NCBI RefSeq assembly: GCF_036226445.1 | Contig: NZ_CP108474.1 | Location: 3,906,001-3,970,000, forward strand | Direction of reading: 5' to 3' | DNA: 64,000 nucleotides | From: Streptomyces sp. NBC_01255 | Lineage (GTDB): Bacteria; Actinomycetota; Actinomycetes; Streptomycetales; Streptomycetaceae | Part shown: in pieces, positions 45,798 to 54,877 of the stretch | Position numbering within the stretch: the first letter of the stretch is position 1 | Layout of the letters: each line of letters opens with the position of its first letter | Program-made: the position numbers and the translations under genes | The notes under the pieces: generated by a model | Database searches by the model: none | Told to the model about the DNA's origin: nothing | What the model saw: only the letters and a program-made list of their open reading frames with translations

Positions 45798-46384
45798 GAC
45801 TTGATCCGTAGTTCACCAGAGGGTGAGCTGCGGGTCGCAGCCGGGGCGGAGGCCGGGCGCTCCAGCGTGGTCACCTTGCGGTGTCTCATCTGGGGTTGCT
45901 CGGTCCCGCCGTTCGGCGGTTCGGGGAGTAGAGGTCCCACGGCGTTGCCGTGGGACTGCCTGACCCCGAGCAGGGAGAGCGCGTCGGCCGCCGCCGGGGA
46001 GAGCTCCTCCACCGGCCCGGTCAGCGGCCGCCACTCGACGGCCTCCGTACTGCCGTCCGTCTCGGTGACGGCCAGGAGATCACCGGGGCGGAGCTCCACC
46101 GCGTAGAAGACCGCCACCAGGTGCCAGGTCACACCGTTCCGGGTGGCCGTGTATGTACGGGCGTCGACCAGCCGGGCCCCGACGAGCACCCGGCCCGTCT
46201 CCTCGTACAGCTCACGCGCCAGCGCCTCCACCGGCTGCTCCCCGGGGTCGATCCCGCCGCCCGGGAGGTGCCAGAGACCGGCCTCGAAGACCGGCGAGGC
46301 CTCCGACAGGCGGGTCAGGAGCAGTCGGTCGCGCTCGACGACGATCGCGTAGGCCGAGACGCGCTTCTGCACGGGCGTGTTCAT
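45794..46384 (-). CDS. NUDIX hydrolase with read-through-like C-terminal extension
   Basis: The first 145 of 196 residues form a NUDIX domain; the box lies in [20 protein letters not shown] followed by ETGR. Such enzymes cut nucleoside diphosphate derivatives; the substrate is unknown. From about residue 146 the sequence becomes low-quality ([32 protein letters not shown]). It runs through a terminator-like hairpin until it meets the terD stop, so an ancestral stop may have been lost. Its start is 26 bases downstream of the response regulator gene's stop on the same strand. Confidence 0.8.
   Translation of the reverse strand: MNTPVQKRVSAYAIVVERDRLLLTRLSEASPVFEAGLWHLPGGGIDPGEQPVEALARELYEETGRVLVGARLVDARTYTATRNGVTWHLVAVFYAVELRPGDLLAVTETDGSTEAVEWRPLTGPVEELSPAAADALSLLGVRQSHGNAVGPLLPEPPNGGTEQPQMRHRKVTTLERPASAPAATRSSPSGELRIKS
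45934..45956 (-). terminator. Terminator-like hairpin inside the NUDIX frame
   Basis: GTCCCACGGC (45934-45943) and GCCGTGGGAC (45947-45956) are perfect arms with a 3-base loop. A second small hairpin, CCGCCG-TT-CGGCGG, lies just beyond it. Both fall in the unusual C-terminal extension of the NUDIX gene. Confidence 0.6.
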
Positions 46385-46410
46385 CGATTCCCTTCCAGGG
46401 GTTCCAGTTG

Positions 46411-47106
46411 TCAGTGGTCCCGCGAGACCAGTCCCGCCTCGTACGCGACGATCGCGGCCTCCACCCGGTTGCGCGCCCCGAGCTTGGCGAGGACGGCGCT
46501 GACGTGGGCCTTCACGGTGCCTTCGACCAGGTGCAGCCGGGCCCCGATCTCCGCGTTGGAGAGCCCCGCGCCGACCCCCGCGAGGACGTCCCGCTCCCGT
46601 GGCGTCAGGTGGCCGAGGGAGCGGTGGGGCCGTGCCGCCCGGTGGGAGCCCGCCGCCCGGTCGGAGCGCAGCCCCTCGATGACCCGGGCGGCCACCCGCG
46701 GCGACAGATAGGCGCCGCCCGCCCCCACCGCCCGCACTCCGTTGAGCAGCTCCCGGGGGTCGTCCGCCTTGAGCAGGAAGCCGCTGGCCCCGTCCGCGAG
46801 CGCCCGCGTGATGAACGCGTCCTCGCCGAAGGTCGTCAGCATGATCACGCCGGCCGTCGGCAGCACCTGGTGGATCCTGGCGGCCGCCGCGAGGCCGTCG
46901 AGGCCGGGCATCCGGATGTCGAGGAGGACCACGTCGGGGCGGTGGCGCCGGGTCAGCTCGACGGCCTGGTGGCCGTCGGCGGCCTCCGCGACCACCTCCG
47001 TGCCCGTGTCCCTGGCCAGGATGGCCCGCACCCCGGCCCGGACCATCGCCTCGTCGTCGGCGACGAGGACCCGGACCGGCCGGCTCTCCGCCGACGTCTC
47101 TTCCAC
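46411..47106 (-). CDS. NarL/LuxR-family response regulator
   Basis: This 231-residue protein has a receiver domain (VRVLVADDEAMVRAG; phospho-Asp in VVLLDIRMPGLDG; Lys in FLLKADDP) and a LuxR-type HTH (LTPRERDVLAGVGAGLSNAE, then VEGTVKAHVSAVLAKLG). It diverges from an ABC exporter operon that ends with a histidine kinase, its probable partner. It likely controls that exporter. Confidence 0.92.
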   Translation of the reverse strand: MEETSAESRPVRVLVADDEAMVRAGVRAILARDTGTEVVAEAADGHQAVELTRRHRPDVVLLDIRMPGLDGLAAAARIHQVLPTAGVIMLTTFGEDAFITRALADGASGFLLKADDPRELLNGVRAVGAGGAYLSPRVAARVIEGLRSDRAAGSHRAARPHRSLGHLTPRERDVLAGVGAGLSNAEIGARLHLVEGTVKAHVSAVLAKLGARNRVEAAIVAYEAGLVSRDH

Positions 47107-47214
47107 GCGCCGAGCCTACGACTCCGGGAGGGCCGAGCACCCCTGACGAAAGGAAGGAAGGTCCTTCCGAACGCCCCATGCGCCGCCGGGCCCGCCGCTC
47201 CTAGCGTCCACCGT

Positions 47215-48174
47215 GTGATCGCACTCCGAGAACTGACGAAACGCTACGGCGGGTCCACCGCCGTCCACGAACTGACCCTGGACGTCGCGGCGGGCCGGGT
47301 GACCGGCTTCCTCGGCCCCAACGGCGCCGGGAAGTCCACCACGATGCGGATGATCCTCGGCCTCGACCACCCCTCGCGCGGCACGGCGCTCATCGACGGC
47401 AGGCCCTACGCGGCCTTGCGTCACCCCCTCCGCGAGGTCGGCGCGCTGCTCGATGCGAAGGCCGTGCACCCGGCCCGTACGGCCCGCTCCCATCTGCTCG
47501 CGCAGGCCCGCAGCAACGGCATTCCGGTGCGCCGGGTCGACGAGGTCCTGGACACGGTGGGCCTCGCCAAGGCGGCCCGGCGCCGGACCGGCTCGTACTC
47601 GCTCGGCATGTACCAGCGGCTCGGGGTCGCGGGGGCGCTGCTCGGCGATCCGCCGACGCTCGTCCTCGACGAACCGGTCAACGGCCTCGACCCGGACGGC
47701 GTGCGCTGGATGCGCCAGCTCGTCCGGGGCCAGGCCGCGCAGGGCCGCACGGTCTTCCTCTCCAGCCATCTGATGAGCGAGATGCAGCTGACCGCGGATC
47801 ACCTCGTCGTCATCGGACGGGGCCGGCTGCTCGCGGACACCCCGATGGCCGCGTTCCTCGCGGGCGGCGCCCGGCCGTCCGTACGGGTCGAGGTGCCCGA
47901 CCCCGAGGAGCGGGCCGTCCTGGTGAGCCGCCTCGCGGCGGAGACCGGTGTGACGGTGGAGGCGCAAGAGACACCCGGGACGCCCGGAGTGGTCCTGGTG
48001 CGGGGCCTGAGCGCCGCCCGCGTCGGCGACCTCGCCCACCGCCACGGCGTCAGGCTGCACCAACTGAGCGATGTCCAGGTGTCCCTGGAGCAGGCGTACA
48101 TGGAACTGACGGCGCGGAGCGTCGAGTACGTGACGGGAGGGGAGAAGGATGAGCACCGCCACGATCACGCGTAA
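47215..48174 (+). CDS. ABC transporter ATP-binding protein
   Basis: This 319-residue ATPase has Walker A in FLGPNGAGKSTTMRMIL, signature SYSLGMYQRLGVAGALLG, Walker B LVLDEPVNGLDPDG and switch His in FLSSHLMSEM. The C-terminal 90 residues are the extension typical of ABC-2/DrrA-like exporters. It overlaps the permease gene by 26 bases. Exported substrate unknown; antimicrobial peptide or lipid export is common for such modules. Confidence 0.92.
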   Translation: MIALRELTKRYGGSTAVHELTLDVAAGRVTGFLGPNGAGKSTTMRMILGLDHPSRGTALIDGRPYAALRHPLREVGALLDAKAVHPARTARSHLLAQARSNGIPVRRVDEVLDTVGLAKAARRRTGSYSLGMYQRLGVAGALLGDPPTLVLDEPVNGLDPDGVRWMRQLVRGQAAQGRTVFLSSHLMSEMQLTADHLVVIGRGRLLADTPMAAFLAGGARPSVRVEVPDPEERAVLVSRLAAETGVTVEAQETPGTPGVVLVRGLSAARVGDLAHRHGVRLHQLSDVQVSLEQAYMELTARSVEYVTGGEKDEHRHDHA

Positions 48175-48958
48175 GAACACCGCTGAGATCTCCGGCGGGG
48201 GCTTCGCCGGGGCGTTCGGCGCCGAGTGGACCAAACTGTGGTCGGTCCGCGCGCCGTACGTCTGCCTCGTGGCCGCCCTGGCGACGACGGGGATCTACAC
48301 CTTCTACTACGGCTCGATCGCCCAGCTCAACGGGCACCCCGTCCAACCCGTCGGCGACGCCTCGGTCTCCTCCACCGCCGTCGTCCAGTTCGCCGTGGTC
48401 GTCCTGGCCATGCTCATGGTCACCGGCGAGTACACGACCTCCAGCGTCCACGCCTCGCTCCTGTGGGTGCCCGTCCGGCACCGGGTCCAGCTGGCGAAGG
48501 CACTGCTCGCCGCCGTGGTCTCCTTCGCCACCGGCGCGGTGTGCGCGGTGGCCGGCATGGCCGTGGCCTGGGGTCCGTTCGCCGGGCACGCCTCCTTCGA
48601 CGCGGCCTCCGCCGCCCGCCAGACCGTGGCCGTCGGCGGCTACTACGCCCTCGTCGCGGTCCTCACCGTCGGCGTGTCCTTCGCGACGCGGCACGCGGCC
48701 GGGGCGCTCGCCGTGCTCCTCACGCTGCTGTGGGGGCTGCCGACCGTGCTCCTGGGGCTGGGCGGCCCCGCCCTGCTCGCCGTCCACGACTGGCTGCCGC
48801 ACAGCGCGGGCGGCGTCTTCATGCGAGGCACCGCCCCCGACGCCCCGCACGCCCCCGACACCCCGTACGGGCCCGGCGTGGCCGTCCTGGTCCTGGCGGC
48901 ATGGGCCCTGGCCGCCCATCTGACCGGCCTGTACCTGCTGCGGCGGCGTGACGCGTAG
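48149..48958 (+). CDS. ABC-2 type permease
   Basis: This 269-residue protein has about six membrane helices. After a short cytoplasmic start it shows GAEWTKLWSVRAPYVCLVAA and later LMVTGEYTTSSVHASLLWVP, both typical of ABC-2 permeases paired with DrrA-like ATPases. It lies inside an ATPase-permease-kinase operon. Confidence 0.88.
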   Translation: MSTATITRKNTAEISGGGFAGAFGAEWTKLWSVRAPYVCLVAALATTGIYTFYYGSIAQLNGHPVQPVGDASVSSTAVVQFAVVVLAMLMVTGEYTTSSVHASLLWVPVRHRVQLAKALLAAVVSFATGAVCAVAGMAVAWGPFAGHASFDAASAARQTVAVGGYYALVAVLTVGVSFATRHAAGALAVLLTLLWGLPTVLLGLGGPALLAVHDWLPHSAGGVFMRGTAPDAPHAPDTPYGPGVAVLVLAAWALAAHLTGLYLLRRRDA

Positions 48959-48968
48959 CGTCGGACGG

Positions 48969-50537
48969 ATGATGACAGCCCCTCCCGTGCGGCGCGCGCT
49001 CGCCGACCTGGCCCTGTGGGCCGTGCTCTGCGGCGCCGCCGTCCTGTGGCTCCGGGACGACCCGACACCCTCGGTCGCCCTGGGTCTGGTGCTGCCGCTC
49101 GTGGTCGCGGCGGTCGCGCTCCCCCTGTCCCGGCGCCGGCCGGAGGCCGCGGTCCTGCTGGCCGGTGTCGCGTGCGCGGTGGGGTTCGCGGACACGACGA
49201 GCCCCGCGCACGTCTCCGTCCTGACCCTGGCGGTACTGAGCTGCCTCCTCGGCCTGCGGACGGCGGCGACCCGCACGCCGCTGCTCGTGCTCGCGGCGGC
49301 CCTGGCGGCCGGCCTCGCGGTCTGCGCCGTCCTGCGGGTGGGCCCGGTGTGGTGGTTCTACGCCCTGACGGTGCTGCCCGCCGCGCTCCTCCTGCCGTGG
49401 CTCGCGGGCCGTTACTGGCGCGGCCGTACGGAGCTGGTGCGCGGCGGGTGGCAGCTGGCGCGGAGCCTGGAGGAGCGGCAGCGGTTCGTCGCCGAGCGGG
49501 CGCGGCTGACGGAACGCGCCGGCATCGCCGCCGACATGCACGACTCCCTCGGGCACGTCCTGAGCCTGGTCGCGCTGCGCGCCGGGGCACTGGAGCTCTC
49601 CCCGACGCTCGCCGAGCGGGACCGGGAGGACCTCGCCGAGCTGCGCGGGACGATCGCGGACGCCGTCGACCAGCTGCGGGAGACGGTCACGGTCCTGCGC
49701 GAGAAGCCGCAGGACGACCCGCTCCGGCCGGCCACCGACACCGTCGAGGAGCTCCTCGGCCGGGCCGTCGCCTCCGGCGTCCCCGTCCGGTGGGAACGCG
49801 AGGGCCCGCCGCCCGCGCTGTCCCCGCTGATCGAGCGCGGGGTGTACCGGGTGGTGCAGGAGGCGCTCACCAACGCCACCAAGCACGCGCCGGGCAGTCC
49901 CGTCCGCGTCAGCATCACCCACGACGCGGACCGCGACCGCACCCACGTCCGGATCGTCGACGCGGGACCGCTGCCGGGCCGGGCCCCCGGCGATCAGGCG
50001 GGCGGCCACGGGCTCGCGGGGCTGCGCGAGCGCGTCACCGTCCTCGGAGGGACCCTGCACGCCGGCCCGTACGAGGAAGGCGGCTTCCAGGTCAGCGCGA
50101 CCCTCCCGCACCGCGCGACGCCCCCGCCGCGGCCCGACGACAGCACCGGCACCGCGCCCGAGTCGGCGCGCCGGCTGGCCCAGGTGCGGCGCAGTGCCCG
50201 CCTGCGCCTCGCGACCGCCTTCGCGATCCCGGCGGGAGCGGCGCTCGTCTTCGTACCGGCGGCGGCCTACTTCGCGTACCAGCTGAGCGCGGGAGTGCTG
50301 CCGCCGTCCGCCTACGAGCAGCTCCCCGTCGGCGGGACCCACGCCGACCTGGCCCCGCTCCTGCCGTCCGAGCCCTTCCCGTACCCGCCGGACGACGCCC
50401 GGTCGGCGCCCCGGCCCCCGGGAACCACCTGCGCCTTCTACCGGTCGAACGGCAACCTCCTGGAGGAGGTCGACCTCTACCGCCTGTGCTGGTCGGGCGC
50501 CCGCCTCGTCACCAAGGACACGCTGCCCGCGCGCTAA
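48969..50537 (+). CDS. NarL-type histidine kinase with an extra C-terminal membrane segment and exported domain
   Basis: The 522 residues begin with about five membrane helices, followed by HisKA_3 with phospho-His in AADMHDSLGHVLSLVAL and an ATPase domain (YRVVQEALTNATKHAPG; GGHGLAGLRERV). Unusually, the chain continues after the ATPase domain: a membrane helix (about 418-440) and about 75 exported residues with two Cys (TTCAFYRSNG, YRLCWSG). The last gene of the exporter operon, it probably phosphorylates the divergent response regulator at 46.4 kb. The ATG at 48969 is chosen; GTG 48948 is possible. Confidence 0.88.
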   Translation: MMTAPPVRRALADLALWAVLCGAAVLWLRDDPTPSVALGLVLPLVVAAVALPLSRRRPEAAVLLAGVACAVGFADTTSPAHVSVLTLAVLSCLLGLRTAATRTPLLVLAAALAAGLAVCAVLRVGPVWWFYALTVLPAALLLPWLAGRYWRGRTELVRGGWQLARSLEERQRFVAERARLTERAGIAADMHDSLGHVLSLVALRAGALELSPTLAERDREDLAELRGTIADAVDQLRETVTVLREKPQDDPLRPATDTVEELLGRAVASGVPVRWEREGPPPALSPLIERGVYRVVQEALTNATKHAPGSPVRVSITHDADRDRTHVRIVDAGPLPGRAPGDQAGGHGLAGLRERVTVLGGTLHAGPYEEGGFQVSATLPHRATPPPRPDDSTGTAPESARRLAQVRRSARLRLATAFAIPAGAALVFVPAAAYFAYQLSAGVLPPSAYEQLPVGGTHADLAPLLPSEPFPYPPDDARSAPRPPGTTCAFYRSNGNLLEEVDLYRLCWSGARLVTKDTLPAR

Positions 50538-51985
50538 GGCGCGGCCGGCTTCCCCTCGCCGAACAGCCAGACGTCCCACAGCCCGTCGAGGTCCTTCCCG
50601 GCCACGCTCTCCGCGTAGGCCGTGAAGTCGTCCGTGGAGGCGTTGGCATGCCGGTACTTCGCGGGCCAGCCGCGCAGGATCTCGTCGAAGGCGGCGTCCC
50701 CGACCGTCTCGCGCAGCTTGTGGAGGACCATCGCGCCGCGCTGGTAGACGGGCGGGTCGAAGAGGTTCTCGGCGGAGGGCGGGGCGGCCGGCGGGAAGGC
50801 CCAGTTGGCGTCCTGGGCGAAGGCCCGCGCGAAGTGCGTCCGCGCCGGGACGCCCTCGTACTCCTCCGCGTACAGCCATTCGGCGTAGGTGGCGAAGCCC
50901 TCGTTCAGCCACAGGTCGCGCCAGGTGGCGGGGGTCACCGAGTTCCCGAACCACTGGTGCGCCAGCTCGTGGACGAGGGTCGTCCGGTCGAAGGAGGCCG
51001 CGGGGAAGACGGGCCGGGTCTGGGTCTCCAGGGCGTAGCCGAGGGTCCCGTCCTCGGTGACGATCGCCCCGGCGGCCGAGAAGGGGTACGGGCCGAAGCG
51101 CTCGGCCTGCCGGGCGAGGATCTCGGGGATCTCGCCCCGCAGCGCCGCGCTGCCCGCCGCGACCGACGGGTCGGCGGCGGTCAGGACGGGGAGGGAAACG
51201 GGACCGGGGCCGGGGTCGGATCCGGTCGTCGGCCCGGGCGCCCTGGCCGTGTCCGTCGCCGTCTCGTACCGGCCGATCGCGACCGTCGCCAGATAGCTCG
51301 CCATCGGCTCGGCCGAGTGCCACACCGTGGTGACGCGGCCGTCCCGCTCCGTCCGCCGGTCGGTCCTGACGCCGTTGGAGAGCGCTTCGAGCCCGGCCGG
51401 GACGGTGAGCGTGATGTCGTACGCGGCCTTGTCGGCCGGGTGGTGGTTGCCGGGGAACCAGGTCATGGAGCCCTCCGGTTCGCCGACCGCGACCGCCCCG
51501 TCGTCGGTGCGCAGCCAGCCCTCCTCGGAGCCGTCCGCGTCCGTGATCGGCTCCGGCACGCCCGTATAGGTGACGGTGGCCTTGAACTCCGCCCCGTCGC
51601 CGATGTCCTCGCGCGGGCGGAGCGTCAGCTCGTCGCCCGCCCTGTTGTACGCGGCGGGGGCGCCGTCGACGGTCGCCCCGGCCACCGTGAGACCGGCCAG
51701 GTCGAGGTTGAAGGCGCTGAGGTCCTGGGTCGCGCGGGCGGTGATCTCGGCGGTGCCGTCGAGGCGCCCGGTGCCCGGGTCGTAGGCGAGGGACAGGGCG
51801 TAGTGCCGCACGTCGTAGCCGCCGTTGCCGAGCTTCGGGAAGTACGGGTCGCGCAGCCCGGCGGCCCCGGGAACGCCCCGGACCCCGCCGCCGGCCTCCG
51901 TACAGCCGCCCGCGAGGAGCGCGAGGGCGAGAAAGGCCGCGGCGGCCCCGGTCCGGGTGCCGGTCCGGGTGCGTCGCCGGGTCAC
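50534..51985 (-). CDS. M1-family metallopeptidase lipoprotein
   Basis: This 483-residue exported aminopeptidase has a lipobox signal (AFLALALLAGGC) after an Arg-rich start. The zinc motif is HELAHQWFGN (His339, Glu340, His343), with the third ligand Glu in LWLNEGFATYAEW. The exopeptidase motif is represented by LGYALETQTRP. It would trim N-termini of peptides at the membrane surface. GTG 51985 with AGGACGAG upstream is preferred to ATG 52009. Its stop overlaps that of the converging kinase. Confidence 0.92.
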   Translation of the reverse strand: MTRRRTRTGTRTGAAAAFLALALLAGGCTEAGGGVRGVPGAAGLRDPYFPKLGNGGYDVRHYALSLAYDPGTGRLDGTAEITARATQDLSAFNLDLAGLTVAGATVDGAPAAYNRAGDELTLRPREDIGDGAEFKATVTYTGVPEPITDADGSEEGWLRTDDGAVAVGEPEGSMTWFPGNHHPADKAAYDITLTVPAGLEALSNGVRTDRRTERDGRVTTVWHSAEPMASYLATVAIGRYETATDTARAPGPTTGSDPGPGPVSLPVLTAADPSVAAGSAALRGEIPEILARQAERFGPYPFSAAGAIVTEDGTLGYALETQTRPVFPAASFDRTTLVHELAHQWFGNSVTPATWRDLWLNEGFATYAEWLYAEEYEGVPARTHFARAFAQDANWAFPPAAPPSAENLFDPPVYQRGAMVLHKLRETVGDAAFDEILRGWPAKYRHANASTDDFTAYAESVAGKDLDGLWDVWLFGEGKPAAP

Positions 51986-52054
51986 GTACTCGTCCTCGTA
52001 CACGTACACGTACCGATCCTAAGCAGGACGGATGCGACCGACACCGTACGGAAA

Positions 52055-52094
52055 CGGCGGTGGCGCCCGGCGGGGGATCCGGGCGCCACCGCCG
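52055..52094 (-). terminator. Terminator of the hbpS-like gene
   Basis: CGGCGGTGGCGCCCGG (52055-52070) and CCGGGCGCCACCGCCG (52079-52094) form a perfect 16-bp stem with an 8-base loop, 31 bases after the stop. Confidence 0.9.
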
Positions 52095-52124
52095 GCTGCG
52101 GGGCTACTGCTGCCGAGCGAGGGC

Positions 52125-52664
52125 TCAGTTGGCGAGCGCGGCCACGCCCGCCTGGGCGAACTTCTCGTCCAGGTCGCCGGACGGGGCGCCCGCGACGCCG
52201 ATGCCCGCGATGGGCGCGCCCTTGGCGGTGACCGGGGCGCCGCCCGCGAGGAAGAGGGTGCCGGGGATGTCCTTCAGGTTCGGCGCCTGGGCGAGGCGGC
52301 CGGCGAGGACGGAGGTCGGGGCGTTCCACGAGACGGCGGTGAAGGCCTTGCGCTCGGCGGACTCGTAGGACTGCGGGCCGGCGCCGTCGCCGCGCAGGGT
52401 CACGATGGTGTTGCCGTTGCGGTCGACGACGGCGACGGAGACGCGCTGGTTCTCCTTCTCGGCGGCGTCAAGGGTGGCCTGCGCGGCCTTCGTCGCAGCC
52501 TCGATCGTCAGGTGCGTCGACTGCTGGAGGTTGTCGTTGCCGGCGTCGGCCCGGACGACGGCGGCGGGGGCGGCGGCCGGGGCGGAGGCGTTCGCGGAGA
52601 CCGCGCCGAAGGTACCGGCGGCGACGACAGCGGCAGCGGTGGCACCGAAGAGGATCTTCTTCAT
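52125..52664 (-). CDS. hbpS: HbpS-like secreted heme-binding protein
   Basis: This 179-residue GlcG/HbpS-family protein has a signal peptide (MKKILFGATAAAVVAAGTF). The domain shows LTIEAATKAAQATLDAAEK, VAVVDRNGNTIVTLRGDGAG and GAPVTAKGAPIAGIGVAGAP. HbpS of Streptomyces reticuli is an octameric extracellular heme sensor that modulates the kinase SenS. The divergent kinase and response regulator genes here reproduce that locus. AGGAAC lies before the ATG. A 16-bp palindrome between the genes may be the SenR site. Confidence 0.9.
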   Translation of the reverse strand: MKKILFGATAAAVVAAGTFGAVSANASAPAAAPAAVVRADAGNDNLQQSTHLTIEAATKAAQATLDAAEKENQRVSVAVVDRNGNTIVTLRGDGAGPQSYESAERKAFTAVSWNAPTSVLAGRLAQAPNLKDIPGTLFLAGGAPVTAKGAPIAGIGVAGAPSGDLDEKFAQAGVAALAN

Positions 52665-52812
52665 GAGGAACTCCGTGAGGTGAGGAGGAGGGGAGGGAAG
52701 AGGGAGGAGGGCGGTTCGTTCGTTCGCTCTGTCATCCATCCTGTGGCCGGACCCGAGGCCTTTCGGTCCACGGTCCGGCTGCCCTGCTCGCGCACACTGG
52801 AGGACGCCCGGG

Positions 52813-52828
52813 TCAGCCGATCGGCTGA
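52813..52828. promoter_or_regulatory. Perfect palindrome between hbpS and senS, possible SenR operator
   Basis: TCAGCCGATCGGCTGA is a 16-bp perfect palindrome 77 bases before the kinase start and 149 from hbpS. SenR is reported to control the hbpS and senS-senR promoters in S. reticuli; this is the best candidate site by symmetry. Confidence 0.55.
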
Positions 52829-52904
52829 TGCCGGTCTGGTCCATCCGGGCCACGATGGACAGATATCCCCAGGTCAGGACGGAATCGAGAACGGAGGCGG
52901 GCAG

Positions 52905-54110
52905 GTGACACAGCCGGAAGGCAGGCGGATGACACAGCCGCCCACCGAGCAGGACCCGGACGCCCCCTGGCTCGCACGCGTCATGCACATCGCGTTCTTC
53001 CTCCTCCTCGGCGCCTCCCTCGCCCGCTTCCTGCTGCGCCACCCCTGGGAGGACCGCAGCCCCTGGATCGTCGCCCTCTCCGGCGCCCTCGCCTCCCTCT
53101 ACCTCCTCGGCCCCGTCCTCGGCACCCGCGCCGCCCCGCGCCGGATCGCCTGGCTGGGCACGGTCGTCGCCGTCTGGATCGTCCTCGTCGTCCTCGCGCC
53201 CAGCTTCGCCTGGTGCGCGGTCCCGCTCTTCTACACGGGCCTGCGCACCCTCCCCCCGCGCGCCGCGCTCGGCCTCGTCGTCCTGCTCACCGCCTTCGTC
53301 GTCTTCGCGCAGGTGCAGCTCGCCCACGGCGGCTGGGACCCGAACCTGGTCGTCGCGCCGCCGGCCGTCGCCGCGATCGCCACCGGGGTGTTCGTGTACT
53401 CCGACCGGCAGGCCGCACGGCAGCGGGCGCTCATCCACGACCTGATCCGCACCCGGCGCGAACTGGCCGCCATCGAGCGCCGCGAGGGCACCCTCGCCGA
53501 GCGCCAGCGGCTCTCCATGGAGATCCACGACACCCTCGCGCAGGGCCTCTCCAGCCAGCAGATGCTGCTCCAGGCGGCGGACCGCACCTGGGACAGCGAC
53601 CCCGGCACCGCCCGCCGCCATGTCCGTACCGCCGAGTCCATCGCCGAGCGCAACCTCGCCGAGGCCCGCCGCTTCGTCCACGACCTCGCCCCCGCCGACC
53701 TCGCCGAGGGCGGCGGCCTCGAAGAGGCCCTGCGCGGTCTGGCGGCGCGCGAGTCGGCGGAGTTCCGGGTGGACGGGACCGCGGTACCGCTGCCCGACCG
53801 GACGCAGTCGGCGCTCCTGCGGATCGCGCAGGGCGCCCTCGCCAACATCCGCGAGCACGCGGGCGCCGAATCCGCCGCCCTGACCCTCACGTACCTCGAC
53901 GACCAGGTGGTCCTGGACATCGCCGACGACGGCCACGGCTTCGACCCGGCGCTCACGCGCGACGCGGGCGGGCGCGGCGACCGGGGCGACCGGGGCCACG
54001 GGCTGCCCGCGATGCGGGTGCGGGCCCAGCAGCTGGGGGGCACGCTGACGGTCGAGTCCACCCCGGGCGAGGGCACGGTGCTCTCGGCCGCGATCCCCCT
54101 GACGCCCTGA
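52905..54110 (+). CDS. senS: SenS-like histidine kinase
   Basis: This 401-residue kinase has five N-terminal membrane helices (first: AFFLLLGASLARFLL). HisKA_3 follows with phospho-His in LSMEIHDTLAQGLSSQQMLL, then an ATPase domain (LRIAQGALANIREHAGAES; DIADDGHGFDPA). By analogy with S. reticuli it senses heme/redox state through HbpS. GTG 52905 has GGAGG 7 bases upstream. The same first codons recur at ATG 52929, an alternative start produced by a small duplication. Confidence 0.88.
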   Translation: MTQPEGRRMTQPPTEQDPDAPWLARVMHIAFFLLLGASLARFLLRHPWEDRSPWIVALSGALASLYLLGPVLGTRAAPRRIAWLGTVVAVWIVLVVLAPSFAWCAVPLFYTGLRTLPPRAALGLVVLLTAFVVFAQVQLAHGGWDPNLVVAPPAVAAIATGVFVYSDRQAARQRALIHDLIRTRRELAAIERREGTLAERQRLSMEIHDTLAQGLSSQQMLLQAADRTWDSDPGTARRHVRTAESIAERNLAEARRFVHDLAPADLAEGGGLEEALRGLAARESAEFRVDGTAVPLPDRTQSALLRIAQGALANIREHAGAESAALTLTYLDDQVVLDIADDGHGFDPALTRDAGGRGDRGDRGHGLPAMRVRAQQLGGTLTVESTPGEGTVLSAAIPLTP

Positions 54111-54150
54111 CCACCCACATCCCTCTGCCCCCCTCGCTCCTGGAGTCGTG

Positions 54151-54771
54151 ATGTCCGTACGGATCCTCCTCTGCGACGACCACGTCGTCGTCCGCGCCGG
54201 GCTGCTCGCCCTCCTCGGCAGCACCCCCGACATCGAGGTCGTCGGCGAGGCCGGCAGCGGTGAGGAGGCCGTCGCCATGGCGGCCAAGCTGAAGCCCGAC
54301 GTCGTCCTGATGGACCTCCAGCTCGGCCCGGGCATCGACGGCGTGGAGGCGACCCGCCTGATCGCGCCCACCGGTGTCCACGTCCTCGTCCTCACCACGT
54401 ACGACACCGACGCCGACATCACCCGGGCCATCGAGGCGGGCGCCACCGGCTACCTCCTGAAGGCCGAACGGCCCGAGGAGCTCTTCGCCGCCATCCACTC
54501 CGCCGCGCAGGGCCGCACCGCCCTCTCGCCGCCGGTCGCGAGCCGGGTCATGGACCGGATGCGGGGCGCGGCGGGCCCGAGCCTCACCGACCGGGAGCGG
54601 GACATCCTCGGCCAGCTCGGCCGCGGCCTCGGGAACCGCGAGATCGCGCGGGCGCTGTTCATCAGCGAGGCGACGGTGAAGACGCACCTCGGCCGGATCT
54701 ACGCGAAGCTCGGCGTCGACACGCGCGCGGGCGCCGTGGCGGTCGCGAAGGAACGCCGCCTGCTGCCGTAG
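54151..54771 (+). CDS. senR: SenR-like response regulator
   Basis: This 206-residue NarL-type regulator has a receiver (VRILLCDDHVVVRAGLLALL; phospho-Asp in VVLMDLQLGPGIDG) and a LuxR HTH (LTDRERDILGQLGRGLGNRE; EATVKTHLGRIYAKLGVDTR). It is 40 bases from the kinase stop, in one operon. It probably controls oxidative-stress genes and hbpS. Confidence 0.9.
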   Translation: MSVRILLCDDHVVVRAGLLALLGSTPDIEVVGEAGSGEEAVAMAAKLKPDVVLMDLQLGPGIDGVEATRLIAPTGVHVLVLTTYDTDADITRAIEAGATGYLLKAERPEELFAAIHSAAQGRTALSPPVASRVMDRMRGAAGPSLTDRERDILGQLGRGLGNREIARALFISEATVKTHLGRIYAKLGVDTRAGAVAVAKERRLLP

Positions 54772-54877
54772 CGCGCCGTGCTGCCGTCGCGCTTCCTGCC
54801 TCCGAGACACGGACTCACTGCTACCGTGCGTTGCTGTCCGAACGCACGGTGTCATAATCCTCTCCGTGGGAGCGCAC

